Assembly: GCA_050010535.1 (NCBI GenBank)
Contig: JBEKKT010000014.1
Span: 1 to 43,583, forward strand
DNA: 43,583 bases
Origin: JAJRAG01 sp050010535
GTDB taxonomy: Archaea > Thermoplasmatota > Thermoplasmata > Methanomassiliicoccales > JACIVX01
Reading direction: 5' to 3'
The position numbers were made by a program, and so were the translations under genes. How positions within the stretch are numbered: position 1 is the first letter of the stretch; the number at the start of each line of letters is the position of its first letter. The notes beneath the pieces were generated by a model, which was not told where the DNA came from, did not search any database, and saw only the letters and a program-made list of their open reading frames with translations. Shown in pieces: positions 34,356-41,941 of this stretch.

Positions 34356-35240
34356 TCAGAAGAACGACGCCAATCCGCCTTCGAGGGATATCTTCGGCCT
34401 AAAGTTCAATACTTCTTTGGAGAGGGCGACGTCGGCAACGCTGTGCCTTATGTCTCCGACCCTAGCAGAGATGTGCTTGAGCTTCAATCCTCCCCTAATC
34501 GACGACAGAGTCTCGGCAAGCACACTAATCGATGTGCCTCTCCCCGAGCCGCAGTTTAGTATGAGATCATTTGCTGGCGATTCCGCAACCATCCGGATCA
34601 TCCTCGCGACGTCCTTGGCATGGATGAAGTCTCTCGTCTGATCACCATCACCCTCGATCAGTAGCGGCCTGCCCCCCTTCGCCCATTCGACGAACTTCGT
34701 CACGACGCCGGAGTACGGGCTCTTCGGGTCCGCGCGGGGCGAGTAGAAGTTGAATGGGCGGACTATGACGAATCTGAGACCACGGCACTCCCCAAAGGCC
34801 TGGACATACTGCTCCGCGGACAACTTGCTCACGCCGTAGAAAGACTTCGGGTTCTTCGGATGCCCTTCGTTCACAGGGAGATGCCGTGGGTCGCCATACA
34901 CCGCCGCGCTTGAGACATACACAAACTTCTTGATCCCGGCCGCCGCCGATGCGTCGAGCATGTTGAGCGTCCCCATGATATTCACGTCCGCGTCCGATCT
35001 GGGGTCCTTGATGCTCTTCTCGACGCTGACCTGGGCCGCGGCGTGAACGACCGTATCCGCCCACTCGCAGGCCTTCCTCGCTCCAGCGACGTCCCTTATG
35101 TCCACGTTGGAAACAATCGAGCGGTGTTTCCGTATTGCCGGCTTTCTTGTGTCTATGCTCCGAATCTCATGTTTTTCGGACAGCTCTTCCAATAGATAAG
35201 AACCGAGCTGACCGGAACCGCCCGTTACTAATACTTTCAC
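34356..35240 (-). CDS. NAD-dependent epimerase/dehydratase (UDP-glucose 4-epimerase-like)
   Basis: An extended short-chain dehydrogenase: N-terminal VKVLVTGGSGQLGSYLLEEL (NAD-binding GxxGxxG), SSAAVYGDP, the catalytic pair YGVSK, then RPFNFYSPR and GDGDQTRDFIHAKDVARM, all typical of GalE-type nucleotide-sugar epimerases. Length is about 294 residues, slightly short, ending GGLASFF. The specific sugar is not assigned. A GTG at 35240 begins at the Rossmann strand and is about 25 bases after a TATA-like cgtatatgg, so leaderless; a TTG at 35249 is possible. It is divergent from the UDP-xylose synthase-like gene, with about 100 bases between them. Confidence 0.85.
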   Translation of the reverse strand: MKVLVTGGSGQLGSYLLEELSEKHEIRSIDTRKPAIRKHRSIVSNVDIRDVAGARKACEWADTVVHAAAQVSVEKSIKDPRSDADVNIMGTLNMLDASAAAGIKKFVYVSSAAVYGDPRHLPVNEGHPKNPKSFYGVSKLSAEQYVQAFGECRGLRFVIVRPFNFYSPRADPKSPYSGVVTKFVEWAKGGRPLLIEGDGDQTRDFIHAKDVARMIRMVAESPANDLILNCGSGRGTSISVLAETLSSIRGGLKLKHISARVGDIRHSVADVALSKEVLNFRPKISLEGGLASFF

Positions 35241-35341
35241 GCCGACCAATATGGACTGACGGCCATATACGATTTACTAATATCGCAAGGGCACGGAACT
35301 GGCGAATCCTTTTAGAGCTGGAAGAATCATTAAGGGAATGA

Positions 35342-36271
35342 ATGCGAGTACTGGTCACGGGCGGGGCAGGATTCATAGGGTCGCATCTCTGCGAGCGACT
35401 CTTGGACTCTGGAGACAAGGTCATCTGTTTGGACAGTTTTCGAACTGGAAGCAGGGAAAACGTTGAGTACCTAACGAGCAACCGCAACTTCAAGGTCGTC
35501 CGGAAGGATCTGCTCGGACCCTTGGACTTCAAGGTCGATCGAATATTCAACCTAGCATGCCCGGCATCCCCTGCGCGGTACCAGGAAGACCCGATAGGCA
35601 CGATCAAGATCAACACGACCGCGATGATCGGCGTTCTCGAGCTTGCCCGGAAGACGAAGGCGAGGATCCTCCAGGCGTCGACCTCGGAGGTGTACGGCGA
35701 CCCATTGGTCCATCCGCAGGCGGAGGACTACTGGGGGAACGTAAATCCTATCGGTCCACGGAGCTGCTACGACGAAGGCAAGAGAATCGCGGAGAGCCTG
35801 ATGTTCGCGTACTGCGCTCAACACGGTGTCGATATCAGGGTCGCGAGGATCTTCAACACCTACGGGCCAAGGATGAGCACAGATGACGGACGCGTCGTCT
35901 CGAACTTCATCGTCCAGGCACTGAAGGGCGAGGACATCACGGTCTATGGAGACGGAAGCCAGACGAGGTCCTTTTGTTATGTCTCCAATATGATCGATGG
36001 TCTATGCATGTTGATGGACGCGCAGGATTTCACTGGACCAGTGAACCTCGGGAACCCCGAGGAGATCGCTGTCCTAGACCTCGCGAATAAGATTAAGAAA
36101 ATGACTGGTTCTTCATCAAAGATAACGTTCCGACCATTGCCCAAGGACGACCCTGTTCGGCGAAAACCCAACATCAATTTGGCGAAGAGGGTGCTCGGAT
36201 GGGAGCCGAAGGTGGGTCTCGATACCGGCCTCAGAGAAACGATTGAATACTTCAGGAAGATAGTCAAATGA
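35342..36271 (+). CDS. UDP-glucuronate decarboxylase (UDP-xylose synthase)
   Basis: This enzyme decarboxylates UDP-glucuronate to UDP-xylose. The Rossmann motif is VTGGAGFIGSHL. The combination of LACPASPARYQEDPIGTIK (about 72-90), TSEVYGDP (about 117), SCYDEGKRIAE with catalytic Tyr and Lys (about 142-147), and RIFNTYGPRM is diagnostic of UXS enzymes within the extended SDR family. Length of 309 residues matches bacterial soluble UXS. With UDP-glucose dehydrogenase and GalU also in this window it completes the route to UDP-xylose. The start is an ATG directly after a short T-A-rich leader. Confidence 0.9.
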   Translation: MRVLVTGGAGFIGSHLCERLLDSGDKVICLDSFRTGSRENVEYLTSNRNFKVVRKDLLGPLDFKVDRIFNLACPASPARYQEDPIGTIKINTTAMIGVLELARKTKARILQASTSEVYGDPLVHPQAEDYWGNVNPIGPRSCYDEGKRIAESLMFAYCAQHGVDIRVARIFNTYGPRMSTDDGRVVSNFIVQALKGEDITVYGDGSQTRSFCYVSNMIDGLCMLMDAQDFTGPVNLGNPEEIAVLDLANKIKKMTGSSSKITFRPLPKDDPVRRKPNINLAKRVLGWEPKVGLDTGLRETIEYFRKIVK

Positions 36272-36337
36272 TTCTCGGCTTCCGCAGAAATCATTATGAG
36301 TCATGAATCGAATAGAAAGCCTCTGAGGACGGATGAG

Positions 36338-36610
36338 ATGACACTAGAACTCACGAGCTCTGAGCGCAAGGACGTGATTTCCAAGGACGGAAGGAAGGTC
36401 GGGACACTCGTCGGGGCGAACGTCGACACTAAGACCTGGACGGTGCACGCGATCTTAGTGGAGGTCAACAAAGATATCATCGAGGAGTTGCACATCAAGA
36501 AGTCGATGCTGAAGCTTCCGAGGGTCAGCCTCAAGACCGACCTCGTCGCCGTCGTCGGAGACATCGTCCATTTGAACGTCGATCTGAAGAGTCTCAGGGA
36601 CTACGTGTGA
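36338..36610 (+). CDS. PRC-barrel domain protein
   Basis: A roughly 90-residue single PRC barrel: RKDVISKDGRKVGTLVGANVD, WTVHAILVEV, LHIKKSMLKLPRVSL and VGDIVHLNVDLKSL. It shares the layout of the two-domain protein at 21084-21671 but has only one module. The frame is open from 36296; the ATG at 36338 begins close to the domain and has gaggac-rich sequence upstream, so the shorter form is preferred. Function unknown; archaeal PRC-barrel proteins of this size are often membrane- or division-associated by association only. Confidence 0.78.
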   Translation: MTLELTSSERKDVISKDGRKVGTLVGANVDTKTWTVHAILVEVNKDIIEELHIKKSMLKLPRVSLKTDLVAVVGDIVHLNVDLKSLRDYV

Positions 36611-36656
36611 GCGGCACTGGAAGCGAGGCTCCTTAGGGCGATTGAGCGCTCGTTGA

Positions 36657-37505
36657 TCAATCTATGACCAGGCCGGCGCAGCACATTGCAATGACACCGA
36701 TGATGATGGCGACGAAAACCGAGTATCTCTTTTTCTACTCAGTGAACGACTCCGGCAGTAGATCGCAGATGCCCACATATAGTAACGTTCCCGCAGCGAG
36801 CCCGAGCGATATTCCCAGCTCGATGCCCGACACGAGGTCCACCGCAAGTATCGCGACCCATGGGAAGATCGGCTTCACCGACGCCAGCATACCGACGTAG
36901 GTCAGTGTCTTCTTCTTTGGAAGACCTGCGAGCCGGAAAACCGTCGACAAGGAGAAGAGCTTCACTCCCTCGTGAGCGATCGTCAGAAGAACACGATCAT
37001 GCCGAGGGTCTGATCGACGACGAGCGCGACGCCAAGGCATACGCTAGCGGTCGCGGAGTGCACCGAAAGCCCGATGAGCGCCCTCACGCCGGTCAGCAGA
37101 TTCTTGTGCTCGCACCTCCTCCGAGCACCCCCCGCCCACATGCTCGTAGAAGACGACCCTCTCCGCGAGCAAGACTACAACGAAACCAACGAGGACGAAA
37201 GCGAGGATCGTTCCCGCTTCCATGAAATCGATAGCATCTGGTATTATGTGAAGGAATGCCGCGCCGATGAACACCGCCGCGCTGAAGCCGGTGAATATGT
37301 ATTACTGGACAGAGTTCCAGCTCCGCAGGAGCGGGAGCACGCCCCCGATGAACGCGACTGTTAGGATCGCGATAGAGAGTATCAGCAGGAGAAACTCGTG
37401 CAAGCCCTGACCTTCCGAGAGTGGGGAATACCGAGGAAGGATTTCATGTGTTTTGTTCATCGCAGAGACTTTGGATATCCAGTCCTTGCCTGCCTTGGAA
37501 ACCAT
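36657..37505 (-). pseudogene. ZIP-family metal transporter, broken by two stops and two frameshifts
   Basis: The parent is an eight-helix ZIP zinc/iron permease. From the ATG at 37505: LILSIAILTVAFIGGVLPLL, then TAA (37302-37304), then YIFTGFSAAVFIGAAFLHIIPD. The frame shifts near 37105, continuing with LIGLSVHSATASVCLGVAL (the TM4 His region), and shifts back near 36990 to LTIAHEGVKLF (the TM5 His-Glu). A TAG (36735-36737) after LLPESFTE is followed by a clean last helix, YSVFVAIIIGVIAMCC, ending at a TGA (36657-36659). Four lesions leave no functional transporter. Helix hydrophobicity is still well kept, so inactivation is recent or the sequence here is poor. Confidence 0.8.
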
Positions 37506-37547
37506 TAACTAGGGTTCCTTCGCATTCTAAACCCTAGGGGTGTTCTC

Positions 37548-37889
37548 ATGTGCGCCAAAGAGAAAGTCAAGGGGGAACTCGTCGTCAACTTGGACTGTAT
37601 GATTGAGTTCACCAACAAGGGCATCGTGAGCAAGACTTTCTTGGATACGCCCGACGCGAACGTGGGGGTCTTCTGCATGGAGAAGGGACAGAGCCTATCC
37701 GAGCACACCTCGAAGATGCCCGCGACGATCCATGTATTAAAAGGCAGGGCGAAGATCAAGTTAGGGAAGGAGGATCACGAATGCGGGTCAGGGACCTGGA
37801 TCTACATGCCTGCGAACTTGAATCACGCCCTTGTGGCACAGGAAGATTTCGTCTTCCTACTCACGCTATTCAAGCAAGGCAAGAAGTAA
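37548..37889 (+). CDS. Small cupin-domain protein
   Basis: A 113-residue single cupin: motif 1 is GQSLSEHTSKMPATIHVLKG (about 47-66) with one His and an HxxxxxP-like spacing, and motif 2 is GSGTWIYMPANLNHAL (about 80-95) with the His of the second motif. The metal site looks partial compared with the classical three His and one Glu, so it may bind one metal or only a ligand. Such proteins range from isomerases to sensors; none can be assigned. It is divergent from the broken ZIP gene, with about 40 bases between starts. Confidence 0.8.
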   Translation: MCAKEKVKGELVVNLDCMIEFTNKGIVSKTFLDTPDANVGVFCMEKGQSLSEHTSKMPATIHVLKGRAKIKLGKEDHECGSGTWIYMPANLNHALVAQEDFVFLLTLFKQGKK

Positions 37890-37949
37890 GAAGAATCGGT
37901 GGCGTCTAGGCAGGCAATGAGTTGAATAAGAGAATAGTGGAACAGGGGC

Positions 37950-38162
37950 TTATTCGAAGCCGAATGCCTTCTTCCCCAGGGTTATTTCGACCTTGTGCTG
38001 GCTCTTTAGAAGAAATGCGGTTCGCTCCATATCCGACTCCAACTCCACTTTTCCTTTCAGCGGGAACTCCAACCGCACATACTCCCGAAGCTCGCGCTCC
38101 TTCGGTCTCTCAACCTTGTTCTCCAATGCGATGAACAATTCAGCGTTCGATGTCATATTCAT
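37950..38162 (-). CDS. Small hypothetical protein (about 70 aa)
   Basis: A 70-residue protein with an alternating beta-like pattern (LFIALENKVERP, YVRLEFPLKGKVELESDM, AFLLKSQHKVEITL) and an amphipathic segment. I recognise no family. The composition and codon use look like the neighbouring real genes, and the opposite strand has no better frame. A TATA-like taaaaag near 38194-38200 is about 30 bases before the ATG at 38162; a later ATG at 38156 is possible. It is divergent from the HTH regulator gene. Confidence 0.6.
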   Translation of the reverse strand: MNMTSNAELFIALENKVERPKERELREYVRLEFPLKGKVELESDMERTAFLLKSQHKVEITLGKKAFGFE

Positions 38163-38200
38163 CAAGAACGCAGTAATACGAAGGAAGAGATGGGCTTTTT

Positions 38201-38282
38201 ACCGCCGCACGACGGTTCGGTAGGGGAAAGATGTCATGCAATACTCCACAAGCCAGAATAACATGATACCGCCGTCCGACGG
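38201..38282. repeat. Two copies of a 15-bp imperfect palindrome between divergent genes
   Basis: ACCGCCGCACGACGG (38201-38215) and ACCGCCGTCCGACGG (38268-38282) match at 13 of 15 positions, and each is close to self-complementary (CCGcCG/CGaCGG). They are 67 bases apart in the spacer between the small gene at 37950-38162 and the HTH regulator at 38320. A regulator binding its own promoter region is a reasonable inference. Confidence 0.45.
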
Positions 38283-38319
38283 GAATATCATTATCAACTA
38301 AGCCGACAATGAGACTTAC

Positions 38320-39015
38320 ATGACGGCCTACGAGGCGAGAATCGAGGTCACGCACGACTGCCCCTACTGTCACATGACGAGGCGCTTCCCTAATGCTTGC
38401 ATGTCTGTCTGGTGCAACTCCCGAAGTCATGTCATCGAAGTGGCAAGTGACTCAGAAGAGGATCTCGTCGCCATAGAGAGTGAAATGCTGTTGAATGCCT
38501 CAGACTCAGAGTCGTTCCGCCAAGGGAGGAACGTGAACATCATCATGAGGGACTGCGACTGCAAGCAGAGCAGCAGTGTAACGGACCTCATTGAGTATTC
38601 CGGTTGCTGGTACGTCCCTCCTTCGGTATTTCACGGAGGGTGGGAATATTACAAGATAATGTCCTGGAAGAAGGAGAAGATCTCGAAACTTGTCCGTTCA
38701 ATCGAGGGAATCGGAGGAACTGTCAAACTCGTTTCGATGAGACCACTTGGTGAATACGGAATATCAAGCGAATCGTATTTGACCTCGGGAAGCATAGTCG
38801 CTGGTCTGACGCGAAAGCAGATTGATGCGTTGGCCAAGGCGTATCAATTTGGCTACTTCGAAACGCCAGCGAGAATAGACGCGGACGCAATGGCTAGAAG
38901 AGTCGGATTGTCTAGATCGACCTTCGCGGAGCACCTGAGAAAGGCAGAGTCGAAAGTGATGTACAATATCTTCCCGATACTCGAAATGGTCTCCAGGGAT
39001 ATGCGAGCTAAGTGA
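38320..39015 (+). CDS. Bacterio-opsin-activator-type HTH regulator (HTH_10)
   Basis: The C-terminal 55 residues form the HTH_10 domain: LTRKQIDALAKAYQFGYFETPARIDADAMARRVGLSRSTFAEHLRKAE, the pattern seen in Bat-type archaeal regulators. The N-terminal 150 residues carry CPYC (about 14-17) and CDCK (about 78-81), which may bind a metal, followed by a mixed alpha/beta region. Proteins of this layout are frequent in halophiles and Thermoplasmatota. Target genes are unknown; the paired palindromes just upstream suggest autoregulation. It starts with the ATG at 38320, about 30 bases after the second palindrome. Confidence 0.83.
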   Translation: MTAYEARIEVTHDCPYCHMTRRFPNACMSVWCNSRSHVIEVASDSEEDLVAIESEMLLNASDSESFRQGRNVNIIMRDCDCKQSSSVTDLIEYSGCWYVPPSVFHGGWEYYKIMSWKKEKISKLVRSIEGIGGTVKLVSMRPLGEYGISSESYLTSGSIVAGLTRKQIDALAKAYQFGYFETPARIDADAMARRVGLSRSTFAEHLRKAESKVMYNIFPILEMVSRDMRAK

Positions 39016-39066
39016 ACTTCGCAACTGTAGATGCGCAAGTGTGAAAGAGAATTGAAATAGCTGGCC

Positions 39067-39642
39067 TCAATCTGCGAGCTTCTTCAACAACCAGGTCATG
39101 TTCTTGCCGAGCGTCTTGAGTGTCTCGACGCCTTCCTTGTCGTTAACCATGTCCCCAGGCTTCTGAGCAACTCCGACGTTCCAGTAGCTCGAACCTACGA
39201 CTATCCACTGTCCGATCAGGAAGAAGTAGTTGATATCCGCGAACGTGGCCAATGCTCCAGCTCTCCGGTTGACCGTGACTGCCGCGCCGACCTTTCTCTT
39301 GAACGGATCCCCGTTCGCTCTCGAGACGTAGCCGACGCGATCGATGAAGGCCTTCATCTGGCCTGTGACGTTCCCGAAGTATACGGGAGACCCAAGAATG
39401 ACGCCGTCCGCTTCGACCATTTTCTCGATGTACTCGTTCAGATTATCGCTATCAATAATGCACTTCCTGTCCTTGTTCTTGACACAGGCCAAGCAGGCTG
39501 TGCAGTCCTCTATTCCCTCGCTGCCGAATTGCACCAGTTCCGTTTCTATTCCTTCTTTCTTCAGCTCATCCAGAACAATCTGCAGCGCTATGCTCGTGTT
39601 TCCATTCTTCCTCGGACTTCCATTGAATGCTACGACTTTCAT
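39067..39642 (-). CDS. Iron-sulfur flavoprotein / NADPH-dependent FMN reductase family
   Basis: A 191-residue flavodoxin-fold protein. The FMN phosphate loop is NGSPRKNGNTS (about 6-16), an unusual Cys cluster CTACLACVKNKDRKC (about 47-61) would hold a [4Fe-4S] centre as in archaeal Isf proteins, and LGSPVYFGNVTGQMKAFIDR is the FMN-binding strand and helix. The family moves electrons between ferredoxin and other acceptors. The partner is not indicated by neighbours. It starts at an ATG at 39642. Confidence 0.88.
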   Translation of the reverse strand: MKVVAFNGSPRKNGNTSIALQIVLDELKKEGIETELVQFGSEGIEDCTACLACVKNKDRKCIIDSDNLNEYIEKMVEADGVILGSPVYFGNVTGQMKAFIDRVGYVSRANGDPFKRKVGAAVTVNRRAGALATFADINYFFLIGQWIVVGSSYWNVGVAQKPGDMVNDKEGVETLKTLGKNMTWLLKKLAD

Positions 39643-39850
39643 CCCTAGCCACCTTCGCTTCTAGCTTTTCAGAGAAAGATAATGCAATGATAATATTTCC
39701 TATTCTCTCTTCCGTGACCCTTCGGATGTCGGCCCGTGTCTGCCACAACATTCAAGCCCTGCAACGTATCTCTCTCGATGCCGGTGTGATGGCACGGTCT
39801 TCTCTGCAAAAGGAATCGACCGTCTCAGAGGCCGGTTGAGGAGGCTAATG

Positions 39851-40045
39851 ATGCAGCTGTTGCTCAGGGTCATACAAGACGCTAACACGGGGAAGGGCGT
39901 CATCGAGGTGTTGGAACAGAGGATCATCACTTGCAGGGCAAGGATAGGGCTTATCTCCTACGATGACGAGGCTGGAAAGAAGTTTTTCATAGACGCATTG
40001 ACGCAGATGGGGAATACCGGAGAGGTCATTCCTCTGAAGAAATAG
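39851..40045 (+). CDS. Small conserved protein, first of two tandem paralogues
   Basis: A 64-residue protein beginning MQLLLRVIQDANTGKGVIEV with a central GLISYDDEAGKKFFIDAL and ending GEVIPLKK. It is clearly homologous to the product of the next gene: LLLRV/LILKV, DxxxGKGVIE, I(G)(L/F)(I/L)(S/T)Y, KKF(F/L)IDxL and GEV line up without gaps of note. The ATG at 39851 is six bases after gaggagg; the ATG at 39848 is closer. No Cys pair or catalytic motif. I do not recognise the family. Confidence 0.68.
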   Translation: MQLLLRVIQDANTGKGVIEVLEQRIITCRARIGLISYDDEAGKKFFIDALTQMGNTGEVIPLKK

Positions 40046-40057
40046 GGAGGGAACAAC

Positions 40058-40246
40058 ACGAGGCTGATACTCAAAGTTGCTCAGGACGACAAGTCTGGGA
40101 AAGGCGTCATTGAGATTGTCGAGGACAAAGGCCCGATGATCAAAGCAGTGATCGGGTTCCTCACGTACGAAAACGAGGAACAGAAGAAGTTCCTAATAGA
40201 CACCCTCCTCAAGGGCGGGAAGTTCGGAGAGGTCCAGAACCTTTGA
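40058..40246 (+). CDS. Small conserved protein, second tandem paralogue, with an ACG where ATG is expected
   Basis: A 62-residue frame following the first copy after 12 bases: (ACG)RLILKVAQDDKSGKGVIEI, with a core GFLTYENEEQKKFLIDTL and an end GEVQNL. Aligning it with the first paralogue puts its first codon at ACG (40058), seven bases after a strong gggagg. No ATG, GTG or TTG exists nearby in frame. So either ACG is used as a start, or an ATG has become ACG. The coding pattern is well kept, which argues for an expressed protein. Function unknown. Confidence 0.62.
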   Translation, partial: TRLILKVAQDDKSGKGVIEIVEDKGPMIKAVIGFLTYENEEQKKFLIDTLLKGGKFGEVQNL

Positions 40247-40253
40247 GGTCGAA

Positions 40254-41084
40254 TCACTTCGCGGGCTTGAAAGCGACGATTCTGTCGTTTGCGACCGCGA
40301 GGAACGCTTGAACGGCCATCTCCTCGTCCAACGTCTTTCTTTTCTTCTTCCACTCTTCCGCGCCTACCTTTACGAAAGACCGTGCTTCCTTCTTCGAATA
40401 GGTGCGCCGGTCTGTCACCTTTACCTTGACGAATCCTGCCTTCTTGATCTTCGAAAGGTACTCGTCCTCCATGATGGCCCCAGACACGCACACGCTCCAG
40501 AGGTCCAAGTCCTCTCTCGCCTCGTCCGGTAAATCCTTTATGAGCACCCTGTCGGATATTGCCAGCTTCCCTCTCGGCTTCAGGACCCGGTAAGCCTCCC
40601 TGAACACGTTATCCTTGTCCGGGATGAGGTTGATGACGCAGTTGCTGATGATAACGTCGACGGAATTCGCATCGACTGGTAAGTTCTCTATCTCTCCTTT
40701 TCTGAACTCCACGTTCTCGAAGCCCATGCGCTTCGCCAGCTTGTTCGCCTTCTCCAACATGGCGTCGGTCATGTCAACGCCGATTGCTTTTCCTTTCGGT
40801 CCGACATTCCTTGCCGCCAGGAATACGTCCACTCCGGCCCCGCTCCCCAGGTCAAGGACGACTTGCCCCGGCTTGAGCTCCGCGATCGCCACGGGATTCC
40901 CACACGCGTAGTTCGAGTTCTTCGCTTCCTTCGGCAGCACCGCCAGCTCTTCTAGGGTGTATATCTTGACCAACTCTGAGACTCTGGGCTCAGACTCGCA
41001 ACATGACTCGCTCTTTCTGGCCATCTTACTGTAGTGTTTCGTCACCGCGGCCTTGACTTCCTTGTCATCCTTCTTCTCTAGCAT
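40254..41084 (-). CDS. arsM: Arsenite S-adenosylmethionine methyltransferase
   Basis: ArsM methylates arsenite with SAM. SAM motif I is VLDLGSGAGVDVFLAA (about 85-100), then GVDMTDAMLEKA, the family-specific SNCVINLIPDK (about 150) with the arsenic-binding Cys, and the second Cys in the LWSVCVSG region (about 205). An N-terminal SCCESEP (about 27) supplies the vicinal Cys often seen in ArsM. Length is 276 residues. The ATG at 41084 has cggagg about eight bases ahead. A role in arsenic detoxification is the established family function; no arsR or arsB genes are nearby. Confidence 0.9.
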   Translation of the reverse strand: MLEKKDDKEVKAAVTKHYSKMARKSESCCESEPRVSELVKIYTLEELAVLPKEAKNSNYACGNPVAIAELKPGQVVLDLGSGAGVDVFLAARNVGPKGKAIGVDMTDAMLEKANKLAKRMGFENVEFRKGEIENLPVDANSVDVIISNCVINLIPDKDNVFREAYRVLKPRGKLAISDRVLIKDLPDEAREDLDLWSVCVSGAIMEDEYLSKIKKAGFVKVKVTDRRTYSKKEARSFVKVGAEEWKKKRKTLDEEMAVQAFLAVANDRIVAFKPAK

Positions 41085-41165
41085 GTGGCATCCTCCGGAA
41101 TTCTCGGTTCATTTCAATCATAATCCCCCTACTTAACTCTGATTCTCCAAGGCAAATCGGTAAGG

Positions 41166-41268
41166 GTGTTAATCTAGAAGACTCTTGGTAACACTCCCAT
41201 GGGGGTCTGTGCAAAGCGATAAGTATCGTCGGAGGCGTTCGGTAACACGAAAAGAAGAATCGTGTTAA
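41166..41268. promoter_or_regulatory. NikR-like inverted repeats upstream of the ECF metal transporter
   Basis: GTGTTAA (41166-41172) and GTAACAC (41188-41194) are a 15-base-spaced inverted pair. GTAACAC recurs at 41242-41248 and GTGTTAA at 41262-41268, there as a perfect 8-base stem (TAACACGA/TCGTGTTA) with a nine-base loop. The half-sites match those reported for NikR in delta-proteobacteria and some archaea (GTGTTAC...GTAACAC). The second pair ends a few bases before the ribosome binding site of cbiM. No NikR gene is in the window. That the regulator is NikR is inference. Confidence 0.5.
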
Positions 41269-41281
41269 TGGGGAGACGAGA

Positions 41282-41941
41282 CTGCACATACCAGACGGGT
41301 TGATGACACCGGCGGTCAGCTTACTCGGGTACGTCATCGGGTTCGCCGCTGTCGCCCTCTCTGTTGCGAAACTGAGGAAGGTGACAGACGACAGAACGAT
41401 GCCTTTCATGGCGATCCTGGCCGCTGGCATTTTCGTCGCGCAGATGATCAACTTCCCGGTCCTGGGGGGCACATCCGGCCACCTTTTAGGGGCGGCACTT
41501 GCTACAGTCCTCATTGGCCCTTTCGCAGGCATCGTCGTCATGACGGTGATTCTCATCATCCAATGTCTCGTGTTCGCTGACGGGGGACTGCTCGCACTGG
41601 GGCTGAACATACTGAACATGGCCGTCGTGTGTTGCCTCATATCCTGGGTCGTGTACAGGCCCGTGTCAAACAAATCAGACAAGGTGGCGGTCGTCGCGGC
41701 AGCCTGGGCTTCTGTCTTCTTCGCGGCATTCCTCGTGGCTATTGAACTCGTTATCAGCCACGACATGTCTGGAGGGGCATACGGGATTAGCGCTTCGATC
41801 GCGATCCCATCAATGCTGGGCTATCATGCTCTTATCGGAATCGGAGAGGCGGCGATAACTGGCAGTATATTCGTCTTCTTGTCGAAAGTCGCACCAGAGA
41901 CACTCAAGATGAGAATCGGGACGAAGGAGGCATCGACATGA
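41282..41941 (+). CDS. cbiM: ECF cobalt/nickel transporter, substrate-binding membrane subunit (CbiM/NikM)
   Basis: A seven-TM S-component. CbiM and NikM begin with MHIPDG, whose N-terminus and His2 bind the metal. Here the frame reads LHIPDGLMTPAV, with a CTG at 41282 exactly at the Met position, six bases after ggggag. Standard starts downstream (TTG 41297, ATG 41300) would lose that site, so CTG initiation is inferred. Further conserved parts are GGTSGHLLGAAL (about 63-75) with the second His, and YHALIGIGEAAITG near residue 180. It overlaps the cbiN-like gene by four bases. The operator-like repeats upstream point to nickel rather than cobalt. Confidence 0.88.
   Translation: MHIPDGLMTPAVSLLGYVIGFAAVALSVAKLRKVTDDRTMPFMAILAAGIFVAQMINFPVLGGTSGHLLGAALATVLIGPFAGIVVMTVILIIQCLVFADGGLLALGLNILNMAVVCCLISWVVYRPVSNKSDKVAVVAAAWASVFFAAFLVAIELVISHDMSGGAYGISASIAIPSMLGYHALIGIGEAAITGSIFVFLSKVAPETLKMRIGTKEAST

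Noticed and set aside
39627..39839. 70-codon plus-strand frame between the flavoprotein and the tandem small genes
   Set aside because: Partly antisense to the flavoprotein gene start and without any start signal; I see no transposase or domain remnant in it.
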